Numbered from the stretch's first letter, positions 31,517-42,810 are shown. The stretch is 64,000 bases of DNA from Pantoea sp. Eser (GCA_009830035.1 SZZY01000001.1:124001-188000), one strand, 5' to 3'. The notes: generated from the sequence alone by a model not told the origin. Numbers and translations are program-made.

Positions 31517-33214
31517 TTAGATCGAGGTACGACGGTAACGACGGTATTGCGGCAGCCAGAAGTTGTTGGCAATCGCCTGCGACAGCACGTCTTCGGAGGT
31601 GACGACGGCGACACCCGCCAGCTGTGCCGCTTTGCCAACTTCCATGGCGATGATTTTCGACACGCCTTGGATATCTTTGATTTTCGGCAGTACCGGACCT
31701 TCGCCATCGTTCACCAGCGGCGAGCAGTCGGCCAGCGCCCGGCTGGCGGTCATCAGCATGGTGTCGGTGACGCGGCTGGCGCCCGACGCGATAACCCCCA
31801 GACCAATTCCCGGGAAGATGTAGGAGTTGTTGCACTGGGCAATCGGGTAGGTTTTACCCTTCCAGCTGACCGGCGAGAACGGACTACCGGTGGCCACCAG
31901 CGTGGCACCGTCGGTCCAGGCGATGATGTCGGCTGGCGTGGCTTCAACCCGCAATGTCGGGTTCGACAGCGGCATCACAATCGGGCGTTTGCAGTGCTTG
32001 TGCATCTCACGGATGATCTCTTCGGTGAACAGCCCTGGCTGACCCGATACCCCAATCAGAATATCCGGGTGGGCGTTGCGCACTGCATCGAGCAGCGAAA
32101 TCGCGTCACTGGTGACATCCCAGTGCTGAATGTTTTCGCTCTTCTGCACCAGTCTGCTCTGGAAATCGAGCAGGTTAGGCAGCTTGTCGGTCAGCAGACC
32201 AAAGCGATCCACCATCATTACCCGGCTGCGCGCTTCTTCATCGCTCAGGCCTTCCGACTTCATCTGGGCAATAATCTGTTCGGCGATGCCACAGCCGGCG
32301 GAACCGGCTCCGAGGAACACCACTTTCTGTTCGCACAGGCGGCTACCGGCTGCGCGGCTGGCGGCGATCAGCGTACCAACGGTGACCGCGGCGGTGCCCT
32401 GAATGTCATCGTTAAAGCAGCAGACTTCGTCGCGATAGCGGTTCAGCAACGGCATGGCGTTTTTCTGGGCGAAGTCTTCAAACTGCAACAGCACTTTCGG
32501 CCAGCGGCGTTTAACCGCCTGAATAAAGTCATTAACGAAGGCGTCGTACTCTTCGCCGGTAATACGTGGATGACGCCAGCCCATGTAGAGCGGATCGTTC
32601 AGCAGCTGCTGATTATTGGTACCCACATCCAGTACCACCGGCAGGGTATAGGCCGGGCTGATACCGCCACAGGCGGTGTAGAGCGACAGCTTACCGATCG
32701 GGATCCCCATGCCGCCGATGCCCTGGTCACCCAGACCCAGAATGCGCTCGCCGTCGGTGACCACAATCACCTTCACGTTCTGTTTGGTGGCGTTCTGCAG
32801 CATATCTTCGATGCGGTCGCGGTTCGGGTAAGAGATAAACACCCCGCGCGCGCGGCGATAGATTTCAGAGAAGTGTTCACAGGCGGCGCCAACGGTTGGG
32901 GTGTAGATTATCGGCATCATCTCTTCGAGATGGTTGTCCAGCAGGCGATAAAACAGCGTTTCGTTGGTGTCCTGGATGTTACGCAGGTAGACGTGCTTAT
33001 CGTTATTGTTTTTGAAGTCCTGGAACTGACGCCAGGCACGCTGCGCCTGTTCTTCAATCGACTCTACCGCTTCCGGTAGCAGACCATTGAGATTAAATTC
33101 GTTACGTTCTTCGATGCTAAAGGCACTGCCTTTGTTGAGGAGGGGGAATTCCAGCAAAATCGGGCCAGCGTAAGGGATGTAGAGCGGACGTTTACTTTCG
33201 TAGTCGAGTTCCAT
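31517..33214 (-). CDS. maeA: MaeA (SfcA), NAD-dependent malic enzyme
   Basis: Oxidative decarboxylation of malate to pyruvate with NAD reduction. 565 residues, the exact length of E. coli MaeA, intact. Seen: the N-terminal malic domain with [13 protein letters not shown] and the signature [12 protein letters not shown] (metal/substrate site), and the NAD-binding Rossmann motif [15 protein letters not shown] near residue 310. It lies between sanA and cdd. The 280 bases upstream contain no other gene. Well preserved, suggesting a continued role in C4 metabolism. Confidence 0.96.
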   Translation of the reverse strand: MELDYESKRPLYIPYAGPILLEFPLLNKGSAFSIEERNEFNLNGLLPEAVESIEEQAQRAWRQFQDFKNNNDKHVYLRNIQDTNETLFYRLLDNHLEEMMPIIYTPTVGAACEHFSEIYRRARGVFISYPNRDRIEDMLQNATKQNVKVIVVTDGERILGLGDQGIGGMGIPIGKLSLYTACGGISPAYTLPVVLDVGTNNQQLLNDPLYMGWRHPRITGEEYDAFVNDFIQAVKRRWPKVLLQFEDFAQKNAMPLLNRYRDEVCCFNDDIQGTAAVTVGTLIAASRAAGSRLCEQKVVFLGAGSAGCGIAEQIIAQMKSEGLSDEEARSRVMMVDRFGLLTDKLPNLLDFQSRLVQKSENIQHWDVTSDAISLLDAVRNAHPDILIGVSGQPGLFTEEIIREMHKHCKRPIVMPLSNPTLRVEATPADIIAWTDGATLVATGSPFSPVSWKGKTYPIAQCNNSYIFPGIGLGVIASGASRVTDTMLMTASRALADCSPLVNDGEGPVLPKIKDIQGVSKIIAMEVGKAAQLAGVAVVTSEDVLSQAIANNFWLPQYRRYRRTSI

Positions 33215-33496
33215 GCAGTGATGCTCCGGTTGCAGTGTTGTCTGGCGTCACGCCGGAAAGGTAGCGCCAGTTTATTTACCCGTTATAGCTCAGGCTACAG
33301 GAGCAGTGCAGCGGCAGGTCTCCGCTGCGAATCATTCACGTACTTGCTGCCATCCTGCGCTGCCATCCTGCAACCCGAATTATTCAGAGTAATTTGTCAT
33401 GACGTGAATTCTTGCGCTAGATCCTATGAAATTTCCCGCAGGAGTGCAGCATTTGTTCATAAAAGGTCACAAAACTGTGGCCTTTCTGACAGTGGG

Positions 33497-34388
33497 TTAT
33501 GCTTTGTGCAATCTTACTGACAGCAGCTCACTGCAACCAAAAGTCTGTAACGTTGCCTGTGTGGCGGCAAACTGGCTCAGCGTGGCATCTCCTACTTCTG
33601 CCAGCACCAATCTTTTTATCTGACCGGCTGTGCCCGCCCTGCATGTTTAGCAGCACCAGCGCGGCCTGAAGCGGCGGAAAGCTGGGGTTAAACGCGGCAT
33701 TCTCAGCATAGCGACCGGTCACAATGGTGCCTGACTCGGTTTCCAGCGCCACGCCGCTGTGTGACTGGCTGTACGGCGCGTGGCTGGCATTGGCGGCGGC
33801 CACGGCGGCCTGCACCAGCGCATCTCCCTCAGCGCTGTAACCGCGGTCGACCGCATTCATCAACAGGGTTGTGATGTCGAGATCGCGCGGGCCAAAGGCG
33901 TCTGGCAGATAATCGGCCAGGGTACTGATGGCGCGCTGCGGCAGCGAGATACGAATCTCGGTACCGCTGTTGAGTTCATTCATAAACTGACGGCAATGAC
34001 CGCACGGGGTGTAGTTAACCGTGATGGTTTCCAGCCGGCGTTCGCCGCGCAGCCAGGCGTGGGTCATCGCGCTCTGCTCAGCATGCACCGTCTGTTGCAG
34101 TGGGGTGCCGACAAATCCCATGTTGGCGCCGAAGTACCAGTTACCACTGGTGCCGCGGGCGATCGCCCCGACGTTAAAGTGCGACACCGTGGCCACCGCA
34201 CAGGCCGCTGCCAGCGGCAGCAGCGCCAGCGCCAGCGCATCGGCGTCCATCTGAGTCTGTTGCTGCAGCGATGCGATCTGGTCGGCGCGCAGCACCGCCT
34301 GAAAGTCAGGCGCGTCCAGCAGCGGAGCCAGCGCGGTTTGCAGAGTTGACGGAAACGCCTCGAAGGCGGAGAGGAAACGTGAATGCAT
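33497..34388 (-). pseudogene. cdd: Cdd, cytidine deaminase, C-terminal frameshift
   Basis: Zinc deaminase for cytidine/deoxycytidine salvage. The catalytic domain is intact: [14 protein letters not shown] with the catalytic Glu and zinc His, and [15 protein letters not shown] with the zinc cysteines. The pseudo-catalytic C-terminal domain reads in frame to [10 protein letters not shown]. An indel near 33620-33630 then diverts it. The native tail ([17 protein letters not shown] to LSVRLHKA, ending at 33497) is readable in another frame. The encoded 286-residue protein has about 35 foreign residues at the end. Residual activity is possible. Confidence 0.83.
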
Positions 34389-34508
34389 GAGAGCCTCATT
34401 AAATTCAGCAGGACGATATGCCAGTCACCGGTTTATATGTGATCCCCGTCGCTCTGACAATGCAACCCGTGTTGCATGTTTCAACTTTGCGAGATCTATG
34501 GCAAAGTT

Positions 34509-35201
34509 TTAGCCAAACCAGTGCAGCAGTAGCGTAAAAATAAACGGTGCCAGCAAAGAAGTAATGATGCCGCAAATCACCAGCTCCAGTGAACTGAACG
34601 CCCCTTCCTGATTATCGACTTCGGCCTCCCGGGCGGTTCCGAGGGCATGGGAGGCGTTACCGATGGCCAGACCGCGCGCAGCTTTCGATTTCACGCCCAG
34701 CAGGTTCAGCAGCATGTGCCCAAACACCGCCCCCAGCACGCCGGCAATCAGTACGCAGATAGCGCTGATCGCCGGGATGCCTTGCAGCGATCCGGAGACC
34801 GCCATCGCGATCGGCGTAGTGACCGACTTAGGAATAATGGTGGCGGCAATTTCCGGCGTGGCGCCGAGCCACAGGGCGATAGCGGTGCCCGACACCATCG
34901 CGGTCAGGCTTCCGATAAAGCAGACGCCAATGATCGACTTCCAGCGGGCGCGAATCTGATTCATCTGCTCATACAGCGGCAGCGCCAGGGCGACCACCGC
35001 CGGTTGCAGCAGCTGGTTAAGAATCTGACTGCCGGCAAAGTAGCGCGAGTAGGGCAACTGCAGTAGCAGCAGGATCGGGATGATGATCGCCATCGCCACC
35101 AGCAGCGGAATGAGCAGCGAGATTTTCAGGGTCAGCGCCAGCTTACGCGCCAGAAAAAACGCCGCTAGGGTCAGCGGCCGTGACCACCAGATATCACTCA
35201 T
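34509..35201 (-). CDS. yohK: YohK, LrgB/CidB-family membrane protein
   Basis: LrgB-type inner-membrane protein, 230 residues, intact, matching E. coli YohK. About seven hydrophobic helices; family sequence [20 protein letters not shown] and [20 protein letters not shown]. Start at 35201 ([20 protein letters not shown]) overlaps the natural end of yohJ by 3 bp in this reading. Usually works with the LrgA partner YohJ, which here is frameshifted. Confidence 0.9.
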   Translation of the reverse strand: MSDIWWSRPLTLAAFFLARKLALTLKISLLIPLLVAMAIIIPILLLLQLPYSRYFAGSQILNQLLQPAVVALALPLYEQMNQIRARWKSIIGVCFIGSLTAMVSGTAIALWLGATPEIAATIIPKSVTTPIAMAVSGSLQGIPAISAICVLIAGVLGAVFGHMLLNLLGVKSKAARGLAIGNASHALGTAREAEVDNQEGAFSSLELVICGIITSLLAPFIFTLLLHWFG

Positions 35202-35587
35202 CGTTCGGCTCCCTGAGCGGACGACGACCGTGCAACTGCTGGGCGCCAACGCCCACTACCGCCAGCACCACAAAAGTACTGACGACGCAGGAGATGACGA
35301 TCGGGCCAAACTGGGCGCTGAGAATATCGGTATGGCCTCATGACGCCGACGCTGATCGGCACAAACAGCAGCGCCATATAGCGGATGATCAGATGGCAGC
35401 CCGGTTTCACCCAGTTGACCGGCAGGATTTGCGACGCCAGCAGGGCAAACAGAATCAGCATTCCGAGAATACTGCCAGGAATGGTAATCGGCAGCAGCGA
35501 GGCGATGCCGTTGCCACTGTATAAGCAGAGATAAATGATGATAAAGGCACGAAGGTAGCGCCCGCAGACAGACAGCACGGTGAGCAT
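35194..35587 (-). pseudogene. yohJ: YohJ, LrgA/CidA-family holin-like protein, frameshifted
   Basis: The N-terminal 80 residues ([51 protein letters not shown]) are intact. An indel near 35340 then diverts the frame. The native remainder is readable in another frame ([20 protein letters not shown], ending NDE at 35194). The truncated product loses the last membrane helices. Upstream partner of yohK. Confidence 0.85.
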
Positions 35588-35776
35588 GACAGGCTCCTGT
35601 TTTCACTGTTGTTCATCAGACGCATTAACCGCTTAGCGTGCTAGCGATCACATAAAGCCGCGACGGTTCAGCTGGGTTAGCGTTAAACGGACAAAGCAGG
35701 GCGGAGAAGGTACGAAAAGGCGTGCAGGAAAAACAGGACGGCTGAAATCGCAGAGATAAAAGAGATAAAGCGAAAG

Positions 35777-35808
35777 CCCCCCTTACACCGGCAATCCGGC
35801 GTAAGGGG
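35777..35808 (-). terminator. Terminator of metG
   Basis: Stem CCCCTTAC-A-CCGG pairing with CCGG-C-GTAAGGGG around CAAT, 17 bp past the metG stop. Confidence 0.7.
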
Positions 35809-35824
35809 AGTGAAGCGTGCGGGG

Positions 35825-37858
35825 TTACTTAACCGGCATGCCCGGTACCGCACCGCTGTCTACAGACAGCACAAACAGATCTTTACCGCCCGGTCCCGCT
35901 GACAGCACCATCCCTTCGGAGATGCCAAAGCGCATTTTACGCGGCGCCAGGTTAGCAACGATGATGGTCATCTTGCCGACCAGCACCGACGGATCGGGAT
36001 AGGCCGCACGGATGCCGGAGAAGATCTGACGCTTCTCGCCACCCAGGTCGAGCTGCAGACACAGCAGCTTGTCTGAGCCATCAACCAGCTCCGCCTGCTC
36101 AATCAGCGCCACCCGCATATCGACTTTAGCGAAATCGTCGATGGTGATGGTGTCACTAACCGGCGCATCCGCCAGCGGACCGCTGACCGCCGGAGCGCTG
36201 GCCGCGGTGGCATCCTCTTTCGAAGCCTCAATCAGGCCCTCGACCTTCGCCATTTCAATCCGGCTATAGAGTGCTTTAAACGGCGCAACCTGATGATCCA
36301 GCAGCGGTTGCGGGATCGCATCCCAGCTCAGTTCGCAATTAAGGAAGCCTTCCGCGCGCGCGCTCAGCGACGGCAGCACCGGCTTCAGCCAGGTCATCAG
36401 TACGCGGAACAGATTAATCCCCATCGAGCAGATCGCCTGCAGATCGGCGTCACGGCCTTCCTGCTTCGCGACCACCCACGGTGCCTGCTCATCAACGTAG
36501 CGGTTTGCCAGGTCGGCCAGCACCATGATTTCACGGATCGCACGGCTGTATTCGCGGCTCGCCCAGGCTTCGCCGATTTTTTCTGACGCATCAACAAAGG
36601 TCTGATAGAGCGCCGGATCGGCCAGTTCAGCCGCCAGCTTGCCGTCAAAGCGTTTGGTGATAAAGCCGGCGTTACGTGACGCCAGGTTAACCACTTTATT
36701 GACGATGTCAGCGTTCACGCGCTGAACGAAATCTTCCAGGTTCAGGTCAATGTCGTCGATGCGCGAAGAGAGTTTCGCCGCGTAATAGTAACGCAGGCTG
36801 TCCGCATCCAGATGCTGCAGCCAGGTGCTGGCTTTAATAAAGGTGCCGCGCGATTTCGACATCTTGGCACCATTGACCGTTACATAACCGTGGACAAACA
36901 GGTTATTCGGTTTGCGGAAGTCACTGCCTTCCAGCATCGCCGGCCAGAACAGGCTGTGGAAGTAGACGATATCTTTCCCGATAAAGTGATACAGCTCGGT
37001 GGTGGAATCTTTACGCCAGAACTCGTCGAAGTTGATATCGCCACGCTTGTCGCACAGGTTCTTGAACGAGCCCATGTAGCCGATCGGCGCATCCAGCCAG
37101 ACGTAAAAATATTTGCCTGGCGTATCCGGGATTTCAAAGCCGAAATAGGGCGCGTCACGTGAGATATCCCACTGCTGCAGGCCTGATTCGAACCACTCCT
37201 GCATCTTGTTAGCGACCTGATCCTGCAACGCACCGGAACGAGTCCAAGCCTGCAGCATGGCGCTGAACGATGGCAGGTCAAAGAAGAAGTGTTCCGAGTC
37301 GCGCAGTACCGGCGTCGCACCGGAGACCACCGACTTCGGATCAATCAGTTCGGTCGGGCTGTAGGTCGCGCCGCAGACTTCACAGTTATCACCGTACTGA
37401 TCGGCAGACTTACATTTCGGGCAGGTGCCTTTAACAAAACGGTCCGGCAGGAACATCCCTTTTTCCGGATCGTAGAGCTGAGAAATGGTGCGGTTCTTAA
37501 TAAAACCGTTTTCTTTCAGGCGACTGTAGATCAGCGCCGACAGCTGGCGGTTCTCATCACCGTGGGTCGAGTTATAGTTGTCATAGCTGATGTTGAAACC
37601 GGCAAAATCGGCTTCATGCTCTTGTTTCATCTCAGCAATCATCTGCTCTGGCGCAATACCCAGCTGCTGTGCTTTCAGCATAATCGGCGTGCCGTGCGCG
37701 TCATCAGCGCAGATGAAGTAAACCTGATTGCCACGCATTCGCTGGTAACGCACCCAAATGTCTGCCTGGATATGCTCGAGCATATGGCCGAGATGGATTG
37801 ATCCGTTCGCGTAAGGCAGCGCGCAGGTTACCAGAATTTTTTTAGCGACTTGAGTCAT
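35825..37858 (-). CDS. metG: MetG, methionyl-tRNA synthetase
   Basis: Charges tRNA-Met. 677 residues, E. coli length, intact. Class I signatures: HIGH-like SIHLGHM near residue 20 and KMSKSRG near 333. The zinc knuckle has four cysteines ([20 protein letters not shown]) near 144. The C-terminal EMAP-II/tRNA-binding dimerisation domain starts about residue 575 ([20 protein letters not shown]). Divergent from apbC across 178 bp. Essential and undamaged. Confidence 0.98.
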   Translation of the reverse strand: MTQVAKKILVTCALPYANGSIHLGHMLEHIQADIWVRYQRMRGNQVYFICADDAHGTPIMLKAQQLGIAPEQMIAEMKQEHEADFAGFNISYDNYNSTHGDENRQLSALIYSRLKENGFIKNRTISQLYDPEKGMFLPDRFVKGTCPKCKSADQYGDNCEVCGATYSPTELIDPKSVVSGATPVLRDSEHFFFDLPSFSAMLQAWTRSGALQDQVANKMQEWFESGLQQWDISRDAPYFGFEIPDTPGKYFYVWLDAPIGYMGSFKNLCDKRGDINFDEFWRKDSTTELYHFIGKDIVYFHSLFWPAMLEGSDFRKPNNLFVHGYVTVNGAKMSKSRGTFIKASTWLQHLDADSLRYYYAAKLSSRIDDIDLNLEDFVQRVNADIVNKVVNLASRNAGFITKRFDGKLAAELADPALYQTFVDASEKIGEAWASREYSRAIREIMVLADLANRYVDEQAPWVVAKQEGRDADLQAICSMGINLFRVLMTWLKPVLPSLSARAEGFLNCELSWDAIPQPLLDHQVAPFKALYSRIEMAKVEGLIEASKEDATAASAPAVSGPLADAPVSDTITIDDFAKVDMRVALIEQAELVDGSDKLLCLQLDLGGEKRQIFSGIRAAYPDPSVLVGKMTIIVANLAPRKMRFGISEGMVLSAGPGGKDLFVLSVDSGAVPGMPVK

Positions 37859-38036
37859 AGTTTGCGTAGCTTTCTGTTGATTGAAAAAACGGGCTTAGAT
37901 GGTAACCGAAGGCTCCGCTGGCGTAAACACAAGGGATTCGCCACCGGCAGTCGCCGCGAAACAGTGGCCATCTGATATCATTGAAAATACATCGCTGAAG
38001 CACAGCGTAAGAACAGCATAAAATAAGGAGTGGGGG

Positions 38037-39149
38037 ATGACAGTACAATCCCGGGAACCGCATACGCCTGAAGCCCTGCGCGCCATCGTGGTCGGCGTAC
38101 TGAGAGGCTTTGAGCATCCGACGCTGCAACAGAATCTCACCGCGCTGAAAGCGTTGCATCACGTGGCACAGCTGGACGGTAAGCTGCATATCGAGCTGAT
38201 CATGCCGTTCGCCTGGGCCAGCGCCTTTGAAGAACTGAAAGCGCAGACCAGCGCCGAGCTGCTGCGCCTGACCGGCACGCGCGCGATTGACTGGCGTTTA
38301 AGCCATGATATTGCCACCCTGAAGCGGGTGAAAAACCAGGCAGGCGTTAACGGCGTGAAATATATTATCGCCGTCAGCTCCGGTAAAGGTGGCGTGGGCA
38401 AATCCAGCACCGCGGTCAATATGGCGCTGGCGCTGGCCGCCGAGGGGGCGCGCGTCGGCATCCTCGACGCCGATATCTATGGCCCGTCGGTGCCCAACAT
38501 GCTGGGCACCGAACATGAACGGCCTACCTCGCCCGATGGTACCCATATGGCACCGATTATGGCGCACGGGCTGGCCACCAACTCGATTGGCTATCTGGTG
38601 ACTGACGATAACGCCATGGTGTGGCGCGGGCCGATGGCCAGCAAAGCGCTGATGCAGCTGCTGAACGAGACGATGTGGCCGGAGCTGGACTATCTGGTGC
38701 TGGATATGCCGCCGGGCACCGGCGATATCCAGCTGACGCTGGCGCAGAATGTCCCGGTGACCGGCGCGCTGGTGGTCACCACGCCGCAGGATATTGCGCT
38801 GATCGACGCTCGGAAAGGCATCGTGATGTTTGAAAAAGTCAACGTGCCGGTGCTGGGTGTGGTCGAGAACATGAGCCTGCACATCTGCAGCCAGTGTGGC
38901 TTCCATGAGCCGATTTTCGGCACCGGCGGGGCGCAAAAGCTGGTAGCCGATTACCACACGCAGCTGCTGGCACAGCTGCCGTTGCACATTAACCTGCGTG
39001 AAGATCTGGATGCGGGCCAGCCGACGGTGATCAGCCGGCCGGACAGTGAATTCACCGCGCTCTACCGCCAGCTTGCCGGACGGGTCGCCGCCCAGCTTTA
39101 CTGGCAGGGCGATGTGATCCCTGGCGACATCGCCTTCCGCGCGCTCTAA
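38037..39149 (+). CDS. apbC: ApbC/Mrp, P-loop iron-sulfur cluster carrier ATPase
   Basis: Fe-S cluster carrier. 370 residues, intact. Deviant Walker A VSSGKGGVGKSSTAVNMALA near residue 115, Walker B-like YLVLDMPPGTGDIQLT near 220, and the cluster-binding CSQCG near 283. GGGG precedes the ATG. Divergent from metG as in E. coli. Its 3' end overlaps a convergent GNAT gene by 4 bp. Confidence 0.96.
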   Translation: MTVQSREPHTPEALRAIVVGVLRGFEHPTLQQNLTALKALHHVAQLDGKLHIELIMPFAWASAFEELKAQTSAELLRLTGTRAIDWRLSHDIATLKRVKNQAGVNGVKYIIAVSSGKGGVGKSSTAVNMALALAAEGARVGILDADIYGPSVPNMLGTEHERPTSPDGTHMAPIMAHGLATNSIGYLVTDDNAMVWRGPMASKALMQLLNETMWPELDYLVLDMPPGTGDIQLTLAQNVPVTGALVVTTPQDIALIDARKGIVMFEKVNVPVLGVVENMSLHICSQCGFHEPIFGTGGAQKLVADYHTQLLAQLPLHINLREDLDAGQPTVISRPDSEFTALYRQLAGRVAAQLYWQGDVIPGDIAFRAL

Positions 39150-39601
39150 GCCCGACCCGACCCGCTGGTGTATTCAGACGCCAGCGGGTAGTGCATCAGC
39201 ACATAGCCTCCCTGTTCCCCTTCGCCCTGCGCAATCATCTTCCAGCCATGCTTGAGATAAAATGCCTGCGCCGCTTTGTTCATCGTCAGGCACTTCAGCG
39301 CGCTGGTAGAAGTGAAGCGCGCCTGAACCGCTTCCAGCAACGCGCTGCCCGCGCCGCGGCCCTGCCAGTCGGGATCGACATACAGGCTGTGCAGGAAATT
39401 ATCATTCTCCAGCGGGCCGGCAAATCCGACGCGCTGCCCGTCACATTCCGCCACCAGTACGGTTTCACCAAGGATGACACTATCAAAATCTTCCAGCTGC
39501 CAGTCGCTGCCCTCAAGCCAGCGCCAGTTATGCCGCCGCGCCGCCAGAAACAGCGTACGCAAAAAAGGCCGATCGGCTTCAGTAAACGGACGAATCTCCA
39601 C
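39146..39601 (-). CDS. GNAT-family N-acetyltransferase
   Basis: 151 residues, intact. Acetyl-CoA binding segment SLYVDPDWQGRGAGSALLEA near residue 78 (R/Q-x-x-G-x-G/A motif) and a C-terminal AQAFYLKHGWKM typical of GNAT folds. Substrate cannot be predicted. Convergent with apbC with a 4-bp overlap of coding ends. Confidence 0.85.
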   Translation of the reverse strand: MEIRPFTEADRPFLRTLFLAARRHNWRWLEGSDWQLEDFDSVILGETVLVAECDGQRVGFAGPLENDNFLHSLYVDPDWQGRGAGSALLEAVQARFTSTSALKCLTMNKAAQAFYLKHGWKMIAQGEGEQGGYVLMHYPLASEYTSGSGRA

Positions 39602-39838
39602 AAGTCAGCTCCCTTTATCTCCGGTCTTACAAAGCTAGCAGCGATTTGCCGAAAAGATTTCAAAAATATAAAGCGGGTTAATTGTCTCGCCTTTCCCTGT
39701 ACACTGCCTCGCGGGCCAGAGAGCATCCCGCTTTCCGCGTTTGATAGCTTTCGTTTATTTGATTGATAACGACTGCATATTAGATGTTGGCCCGAAAATT
39801 CTGTAGCGTACATCACATAATTCAACGGAGGCCATCAG

Positions 39839-40402
39839 ATGTCTATTATCAATACCAAAATCAAGCCGTTTAAAAACGCAGCATTCAAAAACGGCGAGTT
39901 CATCGACGTAACCGAGAAAGACGTTGAAGGTAAATGGAGTGTGTTCTTCTTCTACCCGGCTGATTTCACTTTCGTTTGCCCGACCGAACTGGGCGACGTG
40001 GCCGATCATTACGAAGAGTTCCAGAAACTGGGCGTATATATCTACTCCGTTTCAACTGACACCCACTTTACCCACAAAGCTTGGCACGGTTCTTCAGACA
40101 CCATCGCGAAGATCCAGTACGCGATGATCGGCGACCCGACTGGCGCGCTGACCCGTAACTTTGAAATCATGCGTGAAGCGGAAGGCCTGGCTGACCGTGG
40201 TACTTTCATCGTTGACCCGGAAGGCATCATCCAGGCGATCGAAATCACTGCTGAAGGTATCGGCCGTGACGCGTCTGACCTGCTGCGCAAAGTGAAAGCG
40301 GCACAGTACGTTGCTTCTCACCCAAGCGAAGTCTGCCCGGCGAAATGGAAAGAAGGTGATGCAACACTGGCTCCATCTCTGGACCTGGTTGGCAAAATCT
40401 AA
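39839..40402 (+). CDS. ahpC: AhpC, alkyl hydroperoxide peroxidase
   Basis: 2-Cys peroxiredoxin reducing H2O2 and organic peroxides. 187 residues, intact. Peroxidatic Cys in [16 protein letters not shown] (about residue 47), resolving Cys in [10 protein letters not shown] (about 166). AACGGAGG lies before the ATG. Coding bias looks that of a highly expressed gene. Its dedicated reductase ahpF, next downstream, is a pseudogene. Confidence 0.98.
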   Translation: MSIINTKIKPFKNAAFKNGEFIDVTEKDVEGKWSVFFFYPADFTFVCPTELGDVADHYEEFQKLGVYIYSVSTDTHFTHKAWHGSSDTIAKIQYAMIGDPTGALTRNFEIMREAEGLADRGTFIVDPEGIIQAIEITAEGIGRDASDLLRKVKAAQYVASHPSEVCPAKWKEGDATLAPSLDLVGKI

Positions 40403-40433
40403 TCCCGCTCCGGCCTTTCGATCTTTCTCTCAT

Positions 40434-40460
40434 CGGGTGCCACACGGCACCCGTTTTTTT
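40434..40460 (+). terminator. Hairpin with T run between ahpC and ahpF
   Basis: CGGGTGCC/GGCACCCG stem (40434-40441 with 40446-40453), loop ACAC, then seven T. Probably reduces ahpF relative to ahpC transcription. Confidence 0.8.
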
Positions 40461-40475
40461 GACCAGGATATCACT

Positions 40476-42081
40476 GTGCTCGACACAAATTTGAAGACGC
40501 AACTCAAGGCCTACCTTGAGAAATTAACCAAACCTGTTGAGTTGATTGCCACTCTGGACGAGGGTGCCAAATCAACCGAGATCCGTGAGCTGTTGGTCGA
40601 CATCGCAGGCCTGTCTGATAAGGTCAGCTTCCGCGAAGAGAACGATCGTCAGGTCTGCAAACCGTCGTTTTTAATTACTAACCCAGGCTCGAACAGTTGT
40701 CCGCGTTTTGCCTGTTCGCCACTGGGTGACGAATTTACCTCACTGGTGCTGGCGCTGCTGCAGACCGGTGGGCATCCATCGAAAGAAGCGCAGAGCCTGC
40801 TGGATCAGGTTGCCGCGCTGGATGGCGATTTCCATTTTGAAACCTACTATTCGCTGTCATGCCACAACTGCCCTGACGTGGTACAGGCCCTGAACCTGAT
40901 GGCGGTGCTGAATCCACGCATCAGCCACACCGCGATTGACGGTGGCCTATTCCAGAATGAAATCCAGGAACGCAACGTGATGGGCGTGCCGGCGGTTTAC
41001 CTCAACGGTAAAGAGTTTTGGTCAGGGCCGCATGAGCCTGGCAGAAATCTTCAGCAAAGTGGACACCAACGCCGACAAACGCGTCGCTGAAGAGCTGAAC
41101 AAGCGTGACGCATACGATGTACTGATTATCGGTAGCGGCCCGGCGGGCGCAGCTGCGGCGATCTATTCTGCCCGTAAAGGCATTCGTACCGGTCTGATGG
41201 GCGAGCGTTTCGGCGGCCAGGTGCTGGACACCGTTGATATCGAAAACTACATTTCTATGCCGAAAACCGAAGGGGCAAAACTGGTGGGCTCACTGCGCGC
41301 TCACGTCGATGATTACAATGTCGATGTGATTGAGAGCCAGAGCGCGATCAAGCTGATCCCGGCAGCCTCTGCGGGTGGCCTGCATGCGGTTGAAACCGCC
41401 TCTCCGGCGCGGTACTAAAATCACGCAGCATCATCCTGGCGACTGGCGACTGGCGACTGGCGACTGGCGACTGGCGCACGCTGGCGTAACATGGGTGTGC
41501 CGGGCGAAGAAGAGTATCGCACCAAAGGCGTCACCTATTGCCCACACTGTGACGGCCCGCTCCCGCTGTTTAAAGGCAAGCGCACCGCAGTGATCGGCGG
41601 CGGTAACTCCGGCGTTGAAGTGGCGATTGATCTGGCCGGTATTGTTGAACATGTGACGATGCTGGAGTTTGCCGGTGAAATGCGCACTGACCAGGTGCTG
41701 CAGGATAAACTGCGCAGCCTGAAAAACGTGGATGTGATCCTGAATGCCCAGACCACCGAAGTGAAAGGCGATGGCAGCAAGGTGACCGGTCTGCAGTATA
41801 TCGACCGTACCAGCCAGACCACGCACGAACTGGCGCTGTCCGGCATCTTCGTTCAGATCGGCCTGCTGCCTAACACTCCATGGCTGGAAGGCGCGGTTGA
41901 GCGCAACAAAATGGGCGAAACCATCATTGATGCCAAGTGCGAAACCAGCCTGAAAGGCGTGTTCGCGGCGGGTGACTGCACCACGGTACCGTACAAGCAG
42001 ATCATCATCGCTAGCGGCGAAGGTGCGAAAGCCTCGCTGAGCGCCTTTGATTACCTGATTCGTACCAAAGCGGCTGAATAA
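40476..42081 (+). pseudogene. ahpF: AhpF, alkyl hydroperoxide reductase, broken by slippage and repeat expansion
   Basis: FAD/NADH disulfide reductase for AhpC. It starts at GTG (40476, [20 protein letters not shown] as in enteric AhpF). The N-terminal thioredoxin-like domain with CHNC ([10 protein letters not shown]) is intact. Lesions: extra T near 41018 (GKEF); extra TC near 41402 (ETAS); a CTGGCGA array of 5.9 copies at 41436-41476 where about 1.9 fit the native reading LATGARW, adding 28 nt; and an in-frame 6-nt duplication giving GPLPLFKG after CPHCD. The FAD site [17 protein letters not shown] and C-terminal [13 protein letters not shown] persist. The last 200 codons (41491-42081) are open. 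Confidence 0.94.
41436..41476. repeat. Expanded heptamer array CTGGCGA inside ahpF
   Basis: Five perfect copies of CTGGCGA plus a partial sixth. The native coding sequence of this spot ([10 protein letters not shown]) needs only about 1.9 copies, so four units appear to have been added. Confidence 0.93.
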
Positions 42082-42102
42082 GTTTTGCGATAGCCACGCA
42101 AC

Positions 42103-42136
42103 AGCCCCTCGGCTGATGTTGAGGGGCTTTTTTTTT
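42103..42136 (+). terminator. Terminator of ahpCF
   Basis: AGCCCCTC/GAGGGGCT stem (42103-42110 with 42121-42128) followed by T9, 21 bp past the ahpF stop. Confidence 0.85.
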
Positions 42137-42776
42137 AATATCCCGCCAGCGTCATCAGTATCATCCACAGTGGCGTAGTCACCGCAGCAAACAGCGTCGA
42201 AAACAGCATGCTGGCAGCGGCCGGGCCGGTAATCACATTAAACTTCTGCGACATCAGGTAGACGTTAACCCCGACCGCCATCGATCCCAGCAGCACCACC
42301 ACTTTACTCTCCAGCGGCGGCAAGCCGGTCAGCCAGGCGATGGCCCACACCGTCATCGGCTGCAGCACCAGCGCCACCGAGGGCAGGGACGCTGGCCCCA
42401 GCAGCACCGTTGCCACCGGAATGCCCAGCATCACGTTATTGGAAAAGATGCCGCCCAGCGCGAAGACCGAGCCAGCAACGCCATCCAGCTTAAACAGCCG
42501 TTTTGCCACTATCCGGCCGACAATAAACACCAGCAGGCAGCTGCCAAAAAAGGCCAGCAGCCGCCGCGCATCAACCGGCGGTCTCTGATAGAAATGACTC
42601 ATTACGCCAAACAGCATGCAGGGCAGCGCGACGTTGAACACGAAGCGGTTCATCCCTTCGCTGATACTGGCGGGCCATTTACCCAGTCGCGTCAGGCCGT
42701 AGCCCAGCAGGATCAGAATAAACAGCGGTGCGGACAGATAGATTTGATGACTGAGGCTATTCAGCAGAAGTGGCAT
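42135..42776 (-). pseudogene. AEC-family auxin-efflux-carrier-type transporter, about 100 residues deleted in frame
   Basis: Membrane transporter of the AEC family (YfdV/MdcF type), normally about 310 residues; here 213. N-terminal helices (YLSAPLFILILLGYGLTRLG; ALPCMLFGVMSHF; GIFSNNVMLGIPVATVLLGP) and C-terminal helices (QPMTVWAIAWLTG; GSMAVGVNVYLMSQKFN) are intact, but the middle is absent: SVALVL joins directly to QPMTVWA near 42366. The frame is kept. A protein lacking about four membrane helices would be made; transport is unlikely. Confidence 0.78.
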
Positions 42777-42810
42777 ACAAAGAGTCGGTCAGGCAGCTAA
42801 TAATTATCAG

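Noticed and set aside
31484..33079. A 531-codon open frame antisense to maeA on the plus strand, and a 256-codon one antisense to frmA
   Set aside because: Both are antisense shadows of well-conserved genes with strong codon bias; their translations resemble no protein and are rich in His, Gln and Arg as expected for such shadows.
39730..39838. OxyR binding site upstream of ahpC
   Set aside because: There are ATAG/TTAT-like spaced elements, but they match the OxyR pattern too weakly to support a call.
41436..41476. Phase-variable on/off switching of ahpF through the heptamer array
   Set aside because: Two other frameshifts (near 41018 and 41402) in the same gene would keep it off at any copy number. 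Variation of the array is still worth testing as a marker.
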